Shown here piece after piece: positions 35,670 to 44,281 of a DNA stretch of 52,122 nucleotides. The notes under the pieces were generated by a model. It saw nothing but the letters and a program-made list of their open reading frames with translations. It was not told the DNA's origin and ran no database searches. Position numbers and translations under genes: made by a program. Source of the stretch: Candidatus Bathyarchaeota archaeon (lineage in GTDB: Archaea; Thermoproteota; Bathyarchaeia; TCS64); the NCBI GenBank assembly GCA_014729945.1, contig WJJC01000196.1:1-52122 (forward strand), in the 5' to 3' direction. Each line of letters begins with the position of its first letter. Position 1 is the stretch's first letter.

Positions 35670-37475
35670 ATGGTTACTATGATTTGGCTTACAGATGAAA
35701 CTAAGAAGACTATCGAGAGTCTTGAGTCTGGTATCGATAAGTCTCGGATGATGAAATTGTGGAAGGAAATGATGGAGTTCGCGCCCATTCATAGCGGTAG
35801 TCCTGAAGAGGAGAATGTTATCCAGTATATGAAACAGTGTCTAGAGGAAAAAGGGTTAACGTGCAGGATACACCGGTTTGAGGCTTATCTAAGTGAGCCA
35901 AAATACAGTAGTCTAAAGATAATATCTCCTGTTGAGATGAAGATCCAATCCACTCCCTACAGGCAGGTAGGCTCTACTACCTCTGAAGGGTTTGAGGCCG
36001 AGATGATCTATCTCTCCCCTGAAGAGATTGGATACGCTGAGTGCAAGAATAAGATCGTATTATGTGAGCAGAAGACCAGTGGAGACTGGATGGGCCTACG
36101 TAACGGGTTCCTGCTCAGGCTTCAGAAAATGGGTATTAAGGGCTTGGTAGTAATCGAGCAGGATGACTATATGCCTACCGTATGCCACCAGAGGGCAGAC
36201 TTCAGTGTCTCGGGAAGCCCAACGATAGACAATATAGACGAGATACAGACGATACTCGCTATCCTGCACATAAGTAACAGAGATGGACAGGCTCTAAAGA
36301 AATTGGTGAAACAGGGTGGGGTAAGAGCTCACATTGTGTCTGTCGTTGATACTGGTTGGAAATCAATACCATTACTTGAGACAGAGATCAAGGGAAACGT
36401 TGAACCCGAGAAGTTTATCCTAGTTAATGCCCATATGGATACGCCGCCTTTCAGCCCCGGGGTAGTTGATAATCTCTCTGGAAACGTTGCGATAATGGAG
36501 GTAGCAACCCTTCTAAACAATCATAGAAGTAACCTTAGACGCAGTGTAAGAATCGCAATCTGGCCGGGGCACGAGATAGGAAGATACTCTGGCTCAACAT
36601 GGTATAATGATGCTTTTTGGCATGATCTAAGACACAACTGCTTTGTTAGTTATAATATTGATAGCCCAGGCACTGAGGGAGCTACCTTGTTCAGGGATGT
36701 CCAGATCACCGAGGTTATGGATGCGGCCCAAGAGAGCGTTAAGGCTGTACAGGGAAAAGGCGTGGAGAATTTTCGCTGGGCTACACGAGCGGGTGACGGT
36801 AGTTTCTGGGGGACTGGTATGCCTCATGTAAGTATCACGACTAGCAGGCCTCCTGAGGATTATGATCCACATGTTAACTACAGTGGTGGAGGATGGTGGT
36901 GGCACACTCCATACGCTACCATGGACCACGGGGATATCGATGTCCTTGAGATGGATGTGAAAGCAGAGCTTAACTTTGTCACAAGGATGGCCGTCTGTCC
37001 TATAATACCCTTTAACTTTACGCAGTATAGCGAGAAACTACTTGAGATCCTTGCTAAGATGCAGGATAAGGCTGACAAGGTACGAGCCTATTTCAACCTG
37101 GACCCCTTGATTGAACGCGCTGAAACATTCTCAGAGCTATGTAAGAAACTGGAGTCAACGCTAGAGGAGAAGGGTAAGAGTCTAGATGAAGAGAAGATAA
37201 AGCAGTTAAACATTAATCTCATGTGGATATCCCGGCACATTAACCCTGTAGCTCATAGCAATGCTGGTCCAAGCGAACAAATGAGCATGGAGACCTTCGG
37301 AGCACAACCTTTCCCAAGAATATCCGAGATCCAAGACCTAGCCAATATGACCTTACACCAAAGCCACGAGTTCAAACTGCTGAAAAACAAGCTACTCAGA
37401 CAACGCAATATAGTTGAGGAGGGCTTCTATCAGGCAAACCAGCTCATCGAAGAAACTTTGGCAATGATAGAATGA
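35670..37475 (+). CDS. M28-family zinc aminopeptidase with PA-like insert
   Basis: About 600 residues. The zinc ligand set of M28 is present: NAHMDTPPFSPGVVDNLSG (His and bridging Asp), GHEIGRYSGS (Glu catalytic and Glu/His), DSPGTEG (Asp) and HTPYATMDHGD (His). A protease-associated (PA) domain lies before it (about residues 95-200, VLCEQKTSGDW). The C-terminal 150 residues are helical and unlike standard M28 enzymes. No signal peptide is visible, so it is cytoplasmic. Its end overlaps the start of a radical SAM gene by ATGA, implying a shared pathway. Start ATG 35670 is preferred over TTG 35661. Confidence 0.85.
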   Translation: MVTMIWLTDETKKTIESLESGIDKSRMMKLWKEMMEFAPIHSGSPEEENVIQYMKQCLEEKGLTCRIHRFEAYLSEPKYSSLKIISPVEMKIQSTPYRQVGSTTSEGFEAEMIYLSPEEIGYAECKNKIVLCEQKTSGDWMGLRNGFLLRLQKMGIKGLVVIEQDDYMPTVCHQRADFSVSGSPTIDNIDEIQTILAILHISNRDGQALKKLVKQGGVRAHIVSVVDTGWKSIPLLETEIKGNVEPEKFILVNAHMDTPPFSPGVVDNLSGNVAIMEVATLLNNHRSNLRRSVRIAIWPGHEIGRYSGSTWYNDAFWHDLRHNCFVSYNIDSPGTEGATLFRDVQITEVMDAAQESVKAVQGKGVENFRWATRAGDGSFWGTGMPHVSITTSRPPEDYDPHVNYSGGGWWWHTPYATMDHGDIDVLEMDVKAELNFVTRMAVCPIIPFNFTQYSEKLLEILAKMQDKADKVRAYFNLDPLIERAETFSELCKKLESTLEEKGKSLDEEKIKQLNINLMWISRHINPVAHSNAGPSEQMSMETFGAQPFPRISEIQDLANMTLHQSHEFKLLKNKLLRQRNIVEEGFYQANQLIEETLAMIE

Positions 37476-38332
37476 ACCATTCTCTCTTTCGTCTTGGCCT
37501 CATAATCACCTACAGGTGTAATGCTACCTGTAGACACTGTTTCTTTGAGTCTGATCAAGGTCTTGAAGAGGTATTGGACATGGATCTGGCTCGAAAAGCG
37601 ATTAATGAGGCTGCTGAGTTGGGTGCGAGTTGGGTTAGTTTTACTGGTGGGGAGCCTTTCTTAGAGTTGAGCTTATTGGAGAGCTTGATTAGATACGCTA
37701 AGGAACGGGGCATGAAGGTTGAGGTTGTGACTAATGGTCACTGGGGAAAGGCAGTTGAGACAATTAGGGTCACTTTAGAGTCTCTCATTGAACATGGGCT
37801 TGATGTCTTGAATCTGAGTATTGATGATTTTCATCAAGAGCATATCCCTCTAGATTACGTGAAAAACGTTTACTATGCCGCTGTAATTCTTGGGTTGAAC
37901 ATAGTGATAATGACCACAGTAAAAAAAGAGAGCAAAATAACATCAAATACTATACCATCTCTCTTAGGAGATGAGAAAATACAAGTACTGGGTCATCCCC
38001 TAATCCGAGACCCCAATGCCCTGCTAATTGAGACCCCTATAACCCCAGTAGGTCGCGCTAAAAACATAAGAGAGATTGAAGAAAGTTTGTTTACACAAGT
38101 AAATTGTCCTATAATCCTCAAAGACATAGGGATTGATCCCTCTGGGGCGGTTTTTCCCTGCTGTGGCCCATTAGCCTCTAAACTTAGTCTGGGGAGCCTC
38201 AAGGATTCAAGTCTTAGTGAATTAATTGAAGAAGCATATGAAAACCCATTTTTTTCATCGATCAGAGAAGGTGTATCAATATACGGGGCTTATACTTCAA
38301 AGTGTCACGCATGTGTTTCTCTATTTGAATAA
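37472..38332 (+). CDS. Radical SAM protein with SPASM-like C-terminal cysteines
   Basis: The [4Fe-4S]-SAM motif is TYRCNATCRHCFF (C-x3-C-x2-C) near residue 15, followed by FTGGEPFL, VVTNGHW and LNLSIDDFH. The C-terminal region has CPIILKDIGIDPSGAVFPCC and later CHAC, arranged like the auxiliary-cluster SPASM/twitch region of peptide-modifying enzymes. 286 residues. It is translationally coupled to the M28 peptidase. A substrate peptide gene is not obvious nearby. Confidence 0.85.
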   Translation: MNHSLFRLGLIITYRCNATCRHCFFESDQGLEEVLDMDLARKAINEAAELGASWVSFTGGEPFLELSLLESLIRYAKERGMKVEVVTNGHWGKAVETIRVTLESLIEHGLDVLNLSIDDFHQEHIPLDYVKNVYYAAVILGLNIVIMTTVKKESKITSNTIPSLLGDEKIQVLGHPLIRDPNALLIETPITPVGRAKNIREIEESLFTQVNCPIILKDIGIDPSGAVFPCCGPLASKLSLGSLKDSSLSELIEEAYENPFFSSIREGVSIYGAYTSKCHACVSLFE

Positions 38333-38432
38333 ATTGGGAAAGACACCTTTTCGGGTTAAATGACATGCCTATAACTTGGGGTTAATTATCTGGGTGCTTT
38401 TCAGGGTTTAATCGCTGATTTGTATGTCTGAA
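38333..38432. other. Convergent spacer after radical SAM gene
   Basis: About 100 bases between convergent stops. Only trivial ORFs of a few codons occur (for example ATGCCTATAACTTGGGGTTAA near 38366), so no precursor peptide is evident. Confidence 0.4.
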
Positions 38433-39284
38433 CTACACACTACCCTCAAGCCGCTTTCTTAGGAAGCCAACTTTACCAAGATAACTACCATCAAGCAGGT
38501 AAGCATCAAACTCATCCATATTTACTGTTCCTCCACGGAATAATGGACCGAGCAGGCTCTCGGGGGGCTCTGAGTTAACTGGTAATCCTCCTAATAGATC
38601 ATTGAACATGGGCATTACTATGAGTTCAGGTGCATCTGCCGCGAATCTGTACTCTTCATGAAAAACCTTCTCAGGGTCATCTTCATCTCCCAGTCTAATG
38701 TTATCTTGCTCCAAGAACGCTTTGGTTATTTTCTCTGGCTTCATTGTTCCTCTTATCCACGCCGGCTCTGTGATCCTTATCCCGATGGGTGTGTTCAGCA
38801 TGACTGTAGGGTGGTTGTGAGCCATGATCACAGCGTCAGCCGTTAATATAGCTGGGTTTGGCCAGGCGTGTCCATGCATCGCCGCTACCCGGAACTCGTT
38901 GCCAAAGATTATGCCCTTGGATGTGTGCAGCGTCACTTCTTTAGGTATATATTTCTGAATATTCGCGTCGTGATTGCCCCTTGTTATATCTATGTAATCC
39001 ACTGATTCCAGTAATGTGTTAAAGAATAATGGTATCTCGCGTTTCTCTTTGAAGCTGGTAGCTGGTACTCCATGTTTTACATCCCCCAGAAGCACCAGTC
39101 TATCCGGTTTATGTATATCTAAAAGTACCACTAGCTCCTCCAGTATTCTGTTCCACTGGTATGGTATATTGATTCCCTGTTTCGCCAAATCATATTCAAG
39201 TCCAAGATGTAAATCCGCTGCCATCAACACTCTCTCATCTGACTCAACCAGTAATGCAGGGTGAGGTGTCAGGAGCTTGATCAT
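38433..39284 (-). CDS. Archaeal metallophosphoesterase (MJ0037/Lhr-associated type)
   Basis: Calcineurin-type motifs MAADLHLGLEYDLAKQG, LLGDVKHG, TRGNHDANIQ, AAMHGHAWPN and MAHNHP. The DLHLGLE opening is that of a specific archaeal/bacterial family often near lhr helicases or DNA ligase-like genes and believed to act on nucleic acids. No such helicase is in this window. 283 residues; the C-terminus (EFDAYLLDGSYLGKVGFLRK) is also typical. It ends in TAG. Confidence 0.88.
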   Translation of the reverse strand: MIKLLTPHPALLVESDERVLMAADLHLGLEYDLAKQGINIPYQWNRILEELVVLLDIHKPDRLVLLGDVKHGVPATSFKEKREIPLFFNTLLESVDYIDITRGNHDANIQKYIPKEVTLHTSKGIIFGNEFRVAAMHGHAWPNPAILTADAVIMAHNHPTVMLNTPIGIRITEPAWIRGTMKPEKITKAFLEQDNIRLGDEDDPEKVFHEEYRFAADAPELIVMPMFNDLLGGLPVNSEPPESLLGPLFRGGTVNMDEFDAYLLDGSYLGKVGFLRKRLEGSV

Positions 39285-39350
39285 GGGTTTTTCCTCTTTA
39301 TGGTAGGTCTTTAGAGTATAGGTGAAATATATACAAGTGGATTATATTTC

Positions 39351-40163
39351 ATGGTTTCACTCATCGGGGTTGGGGATAACACCATTGACAGGTATCTTGA
39401 TATGAATATGATGTTTCCAGGTGGAAACGCTGTTAATGTACCTGTCTTTTTTAGGCGATATGGTGGTTTGTCCAGTTATCTTGGCTGGGTTGGGGATGAT
39501 AAACGTGGGAAACTGTTGTTGAATTCATTGAACTCGGAGAATGTTGATGTCTCTCACTGTAAAGTAGTCTCATTTCCTACAGGCTACGCTGATATAGAGT
39601 TACGCGGTGGAGACCGGTTTTTCTTGGGCTCAAACCCGGGTGCTAGAAAGTTGATAAGGCCAACGGGAGATGATTACGCTTACCTCTCTGGACATGATAT
39701 AATTCATACCAGTATCTATAGCTACATAGAACCTTATCTAAATAGATTAAATGATTTCTCGAACATTCTAAGCTTTGATTATTCTTCCGACTGGAACAAA
39801 CATTATCTTAAAAATACCCTTCCCTATGTGGACATTGCGTTTCTTAGCGCACAGAAAACAGATTATGAACTAGAGAAACTTATGAGATGGATACATGTTT
39901 TTAATCAAGCCTTAGTTGTAGTAACAAGCGGATCAGAGGGATCTTATGCTTATAATGGAGATAAAATACTTCACCAAGACGTATTTAAAACAAAACTTGT
40001 TGACACTTTGGGCGCAGGGGATAGTTACCTTGCAAGAATCCTTTATGAGACCCAGATCGGTACAGATCTAGAAGAGGCGATGAGTTTGGCTGCTGAATCA
40101 GCAGCTAAAACTTGTAACTATTATGGCGCTTGGGAATATGGTGTTCCCATTGAAGAGGCTTAA
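39351..40163 (+). CDS. PfkB-family kinase, FrlD-like (fructosamine kinase type)
   Basis: A ribokinase-fold enzyme with the substrate motif MMFPGGNAVNVPVFFRRYGG near the N-terminus and the catalytic anion hole DTLGAGDSY near the C-terminus. From memory it resembles fructoselysine 6-kinase FrlD: GVGDNTIDRY, GWVGDDKRG, SFDYSSDWN and AAKTCNYYGAWEYG each have close counterparts. It may phosphorylate fructosamines or another ketose derivative. There is no FrlB-type deglycase nearby, so the pathway is open. Confidence 0.82.
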   Translation: MVSLIGVGDNTIDRYLDMNMMFPGGNAVNVPVFFRRYGGLSSYLGWVGDDKRGKLLLNSLNSENVDVSHCKVVSFPTGYADIELRGGDRFFLGSNPGARKLIRPTGDDYAYLSGHDIIHTSIYSYIEPYLNRLNDFSNILSFDYSSDWNKHYLKNTLPYVDIAFLSAQKTDYELEKLMRWIHVFNQALVVVTSGSEGSYAYNGDKILHQDVFKTKLVDTLGAGDSYLARILYETQIGTDLEEAMSLAAESAAKTCNYYGAWEYGVPIEEA

Positions 40164-40187
40164 AAAAGGGTGCTCGTGATATCAACT

Positions 40188-40604
40188 ATGGAGTCGCTGC
40201 ACGAGCACTTAATTTTAGAGCAGATCCTAAGAGATCTACGCATATCCAAGGAGGTAACCAGAAATAACTGGCAGCGGCTCAGAAAGACCTTCGGAGATCG
40301 GTTTGAGAAAGCCTGGAAGCTTGTCTCAGAGAACCGTATCAAGAAATACGTTTTCAAACCCAGCCTGAGGACGATCTGGATAGCCATAGGGCAGAACGCG
40401 GAGTACCTCATCTATAGCCATGCTGGTTACTGTAGCTGTAGTGATTTCTATTTTAGGGTCTTAGACCATGAGAAAGCGTATTGTTATCATCTTCTCGCCC
40501 AGAAACTTGCTGAGTCACTGGAATACTATGATCTAGTGGAGGAAGAAGATGAAGCATATCTTCAGTTACTTGGTATATGGAAGGAATATAGTGTAGTTGA
40601 TTAG
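40188..40604 (+). CDS. SWIM-type zinc-finger protein
   Basis: About 138 residues. The C-terminal half carries a SWIM-type C-x-C-x(n)-C-x-H motif (GYCSCSDFYFRV, then KAYCYHLLAQKL). The N-terminus is helical with basic residues. SWIM proteins partner with RecA-like or other recombination proteins, or bind DNA or protein. Start ATG 40188 is chosen over GTG 40170. It follows the kinase closely and precedes a small membrane ORF and the RPA gene. Confidence 0.78.
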   Translation: MESLHEHLILEQILRDLRISKEVTRNNWQRLRKTFGDRFEKAWKLVSENRIKKYVFKPSLRTIWIAIGQNAEYLIYSHAGYCSCSDFYFRVLDHEKAYCYHLLAQKLAESLEYYDLVEEEDEAYLQLLGIWKEYSVVD

Positions 40605-40642
40605 AGCATAACATAAATAGGAACAGTTGATCATATGTCACT

Positions 40643-40762
40643 ATGACAATACCTGTACTCTTTAACTTCGCCAGAGGCGTAGTAATTCTATTATCTGTCA
40701 CCTCTTTTACCCTCGCGTTCTATTACATATACGCTTCAGAGAACGCTAAACAGAAAGAATAA
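40643..40762 (+). CDS. Small single-pass membrane protein (39 aa)
   Basis: A 39-codon ORF not long enough for usual calling. It has an ATG start, a basic residue before a hydrophobic helix (GVVILLSVTSFTLAFYYIYA) and a polar tail with a TAA stop. No family is recognised. The composition strongly suggests a real membrane peptide. It lies in the same strand gap between the SWIM gene and the RPA gene. Confidence 0.5.
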   Translation: MTIPVLFNFARGVVILLSVTSFTLAFYYIYASENAKQKE

Positions 40763-40821
40763 CCTCCGACGTTTGAAGTATTAATCTTATATTCTGTAAG
40801 CAAGAGAATATCCTGACGTTT

Positions 40822-42330
40822 ATGTCCAAGGAAGAAGTAATCAAACGAATACTGGCTCTAAAACCCAACTTGACAGAGGAAGCAGTTAGAGAATTAATCG
40901 AACAGGAAAGAGAAAAAGCAGCTGGGTTGCTGACTGAGGAAGCGGCAGCACACTTAGTAGCGAGTAATCTCGGCATAAACGGCGCCGGGGAGAAAATAGA
41001 GGCAAAGCTCAAGATAGGTGATCTAACCGATGGTCTCAGTGATGTGAGCCTTACTGGTAGGGTTATACACATATTTCCTAGTAGGACTTTTGAACGAGAT
41101 AATAATAGGCAGGGGAAGGTTCTCAGGATGCTTATCGGAGATAAGACCGGGTCCGTTACAGTGGTCTTCTGGGATGATAAAGCGGATCACGTTGAGGCGT
41201 CAAAGCTAGAATCTGGCAAGATAGTGCGAATTCTCCATGGTTACAGTAGAGAGAGAAGAGGTAACATAGAGGTAAATATGGGTAACCGTGGTCAGATATT
41301 CATGGAGCCTATGGACGCTGTTGATGAGGATTATCCAAAACTGGAGAACTTCTTCCTCACTCCAGCTGATATCCATACAGAGGGTGCAGTAAACCTAGAA
41401 GGTGTGGTAACTGATAGTTATCCGGTATCCACGTTTACCCGTCAGGATGGAAGCGAGGGTAAAGTAAGCAGGCTTGTTTTGGAGGAGGGGGGTGCAAGGA
41501 TTAACCTAGTTCTCTGGGATGATAAAGTAGAAGAGTATGGAGAAACTCCGAAAGGTACAAGGATACGGGTAATCAGTGGTAACGTGAGAACTAACAACAT
41601 GGGAAACCCAGAAGTACATGTAAGCTGGGATACAGCTATCGAGATATTAAAGAAAAATGTGAAACCCGTAGAACCAGTACCATACTGGACAAAAATAGGA
41701 AACCTCAACGAGAGCATGGGCAGCGTGAACGTTGCAGCCTTAGCCACTCAAGTAGGCGAGCTACGTGAATTTGTACGAAGAGATGGATCAGAGGGCCAAG
41801 TAATCAGCGTCTTACTGGAGGATGACACAGGCACTGTACGCCTAAGTTTATGGGATGAAGACACTGAACTCGCTGAAAATATATCAGAGGGCACTTTAAT
41901 CGTTGTTGAAAACGGTTACACTCGATCAGGATATGGTGGAATTGACCTAAACGTGGGACGAAATGGACGTGTACACGTTGATCCAGAAGACTTTGAGATG
42001 GATATACCTGAAATTGAGCGCAAAATCACGGAAATAATTGACCTACGTGAAGGCCAGAGAAATGTCACCATACGCGGTCAATTACTTGATGATCCCATTC
42101 AACGTGACATTGAGACCTCTAGAGGCCCAGCAACAGTTGCTAACTTCAGGATCGATGATGGCACTGGGGAGGCCCGTGTAAGTCTCTGGCGTGAGCACGC
42201 GGAGGAAGCTATGGATCTTACTGCAGGAGCAGAGATCAAGCTTGAGTATATGAATGTACGTGAACCCTTTGATGGCTTAATTCAGATAAGTAGCGGTGCA
42301 TTCACAAAGCTAATCGTAGAACGAGAATAA
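40822..42330 (+). CDS. rpa: Replication protein A, large subunit type (four OB folds)
   Basis: A single-stranded DNA-binding protein for replication and repair. After a helical N-terminal segment (~1-60, UBA-like), four OB folds follow. Each ends with the recurrent W-D/E or LW motif (VVFWDDKADH, LVLWDDKVEEY, LSLWDEDTEL, VSLWREHAEE). No zinc finger is visible, unlike many euryarchaeal RPA41 proteins. 502 residues. Confidence 0.92.
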   Translation: MSKEEVIKRILALKPNLTEEAVRELIEQEREKAAGLLTEEAAAHLVASNLGINGAGEKIEAKLKIGDLTDGLSDVSLTGRVIHIFPSRTFERDNNRQGKVLRMLIGDKTGSVTVVFWDDKADHVEASKLESGKIVRILHGYSRERRGNIEVNMGNRGQIFMEPMDAVDEDYPKLENFFLTPADIHTEGAVNLEGVVTDSYPVSTFTRQDGSEGKVSRLVLEEGGARINLVLWDDKVEEYGETPKGTRIRVISGNVRTNNMGNPEVHVSWDTAIEILKKNVKPVEPVPYWTKIGNLNESMGSVNVAALATQVGELREFVRRDGSEGQVISVLLEDDTGTVRLSLWDEDTELAENISEGTLIVVENGYTRSGYGGIDLNVGRNGRVHVDPEDFEMDIPEIERKITEIIDLREGQRNVTIRGQLLDDPIQRDIETSRGPATVANFRIDDGTGEARVSLWREHAEEAMDLTAGAEIKLEYMNVREPFDGLIQISSGAFTKLIVERE

Positions 42331-42353
42331 TTTGTAAAAAATATTTTAGGACC

Positions 42354-43685
42354 CTACTGGGTCTCAATTTTTGTTAGAGCTTTCTCGAAGATCTCTAGAC
42401 TGGGTTCAATTAGGTCTCTTGTTATTGTTAAAGGAGGCATCCATCTTATGACGTTAACACCACAGTTAACTATGGCTAGCCCATTCCTGAAGCACTCCAT
42501 CATTATTTCACTTGTCTCCTTGGGGGCGACTTCTTTGGTATCCTTATCTTTAACAATCTCCACACCTACCATGAGGCCTTTTCCACGTACGTCTCCGATC
42601 ATGGGGTGCTCTTCTTTCATCTCGTTTAGTCTCTTTTTGATATGGTTGCCTTGCTCTGTGGCGTTATCTAGAAGATTCTCTGTCTTGATGATGTCGAGAA
42701 CTGCTGAAGCTGCGGCGCAGCTAACAGGGTTTCCACCAAAGGTAGAAGCGTGACTGCCTGGTTTCCAATCTTGAATCTCGGCTTTACTAGCCATAACTCC
42801 TAGTGGTAGTCCTGCTGCTATTCCCTTAGCTGTGCACAATATATCTGGCTCTACATCCCAGTGCTCGATAGCCCACCATTTTCCTGTTCTCCCAACACCT
42901 GACTGGACTTCATCTACTGCGAACAATATACCGTGTTCATCCAGTAGCTTCTTGAGTTTCGTGAAGTAACCTTCTGGTGGAACTACGTATCCGCCTTCGC
43001 CCTGTATGGGTTCAGCTATTAACATGGCTACTTCATCTGGTGGTAGATACTTGTGGAATAGGTGATCATCAATATAATCAACACAAGCGTAACCACAGCT
43101 TGGGCATTCAAGGTTGAAAGGGCATCTATAGCAGTAAGGATAGAATATGTGCTCGGCTCCCGGTATTAATGGGCTGAACTTGGCTCTCTGATACGGTTTA
43201 GAAGCCGTCAGTGTAACTGCACCCATAGTTCTGCCATGGAAGCTGCCAATATAGGCAAGGTATCCCTGTCTACCGCTATGATAGCGACTTACTTTCATAG
43301 CCGCCTCTATGGACTCTGCTCCACTGTTGCCGTAGAATACCTTCTTTTGACCTTTCATGGGAAGAATTTTGCTCAAATCTTCCCCTAGATCCACGTAATC
43401 CTCATAGAAGAAATCTGTGTAGCTGTAATGGATGAATTTATCTACTTGTTTCTTGATCGCTTCCTTGAGTTTAGGGTGACCGTGTCCAACGCTACATACT
43501 GCTAGACCCGCGTTCATATCTATAAACTCATTTCCATCAACATCTTTTACGATGTTTCCCTGAGCGCTCTCAACGACAAGTGGATAAGCTCTACCAAAAC
43601 TGGGTGATATTATCGCCTCATCCCTTTCAACAATTTTTTTTGCTTTAGGACCAGGCGGGGTGACCTTAATCTTTGGATATGACAT
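42354..43685 (-). CDS. Class III aminotransferase (ornithine/4-aminobutyrate type or racemase)
   Basis: PLP enzyme of 443 residues: the PLP Asp region DEVQSGVGRTGKWW, the catalytic Lys in TAKGIAAGLPLG and the phosphate-contact motif STFGGNPVSCAAA are all present. An internal pair of cysteine motifs (YCYRCPFNLECPSCGYACVD) around residue 180 is shared with archaeal class III enzymes from Thermococcales, some of which racemise amino acids. So amino donor or racemase activity cannot be settled. It ends in TAG. Confidence 0.88.
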   Translation of the reverse strand: MSYPKIKVTPPGPKAKKIVERDEAIISPSFGRAYPLVVESAQGNIVKDVDGNEFIDMNAGLAVCSVGHGHPKLKEAIKKQVDKFIHYSYTDFFYEDYVDLGEDLSKILPMKGQKKVFYGNSGAESIEAAMKVSRYHSGRQGYLAYIGSFHGRTMGAVTLTASKPYQRAKFSPLIPGAEHIFYPYCYRCPFNLECPSCGYACVDYIDDHLFHKYLPPDEVAMLIAEPIQGEGGYVVPPEGYFTKLKKLLDEHGILFAVDEVQSGVGRTGKWWAIEHWDVEPDILCTAKGIAAGLPLGVMASKAEIQDWKPGSHASTFGGNPVSCAAASAVLDIIKTENLLDNATEQGNHIKKRLNEMKEEHPMIGDVRGKGLMVGVEIVKDKDTKEVAPKETSEIMMECFRNGLAIVNCGVNVIRWMPPLTITRDLIEPSLEIFEKALTKIETQ

Positions 43686-43731
43686 CCTTATACCTTCTCT
43701 GAAAAATTACGTTACGTGTTTTTAAAACTGC

Positions 43732-44016
43732 TTAATTGGGAGCAATTATAATCTCTATTATTGATACATGGGCTTCGTTTCCGTCGTCTCGGGTTAATAT
43801 ATCGGTACCTGTTTCTGCGTGCACTACTTTGAGGGTGGGCTGGAATACTCTTCTAAGCATCTCTACGGTATCTACTGCTTTATTGATATGTTTCCCTCGG
43901 GCTCTGATCTTTACGGTTTCAGCGCCTTCGTTAAACAAAGTAATGCATGCTACAACATAATTCATTATAGGCTTACTACCCATGATTACTAGGTTACGCT
44001 TCGGCTTAGATGACAA
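43732..44016 (-). CDS. albA: DNA/RNA-binding protein Alba
   Basis: Chromatin or RNA-binding Alba of 94 residues, with the loop IMGSKPIMNYVVACITLFNE and the RGKHINKAVDTVEML helix. The pair of lysines often found in the binding loop is reduced to SK. Start TTG 44016. It is upstream of an Alba-like promoter region and followed on the same strand by aminotransferase. Confidence 0.92.
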   Translation of the reverse strand: MSSKPKRNLVIMGSKPIMNYVVACITLFNEGAETVKIRARGKHINKAVDTVEMLRRVFQPTLKVVHAETGTDILTRDDGNEAHVSIIEIIIAPN

Positions 44017-44060
44017 CGAATTAAGTTCTCCTATATTATATATCCAGATATTACCTGGGA

Positions 44061-44234
44061 TTATATTACTGGAAACAACACTCTTGCCGCTATAACAGTT
44101 ACAACGAGTAATACTGCTGCCCCTAACGCGAACTCTGGTGGAATCTTTACGCCATTTGTCTCGTCTTGGAAGAACCTCATTAACCCGGCGCTACTCTGGG
44201 GCATCCCTACACTCTGTTTCTTCTTCTTACTCAT
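44061..44234 (-). CDS. secG: Preprotein translocase subunit Sec61 beta
   Basis: 57 residues: a basic N-terminus (MSKKKKQ), the Sec61 beta core SAGLMRFFQDETNGVKIPPE and one C-terminal membrane helix. Start is set at ATG 44234, since the extra upstream codons to 44285 do not fit the family and overlap the DP2 end. Confidence 0.92.
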   Translation of the reverse strand: MSKKKKQSVGMPQSSAGLMRFFQDETNGVKIPPEFALGAAVLLVVTVIAARVLFPVI

Positions 44235-44281
44235 TGTTATTCGCCATGAGTACTCATGAGTAGCATAATAATGTTTCTCGA

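Noticed and set aside
35576..35788. Longer superoxide reductase with a hydrophobic leader
   Set aside because: The extra N-terminal codons overlap the divergent peptidase gene and do not fit neelaredoxins, which are cytoplasmic and about 125 residues long.
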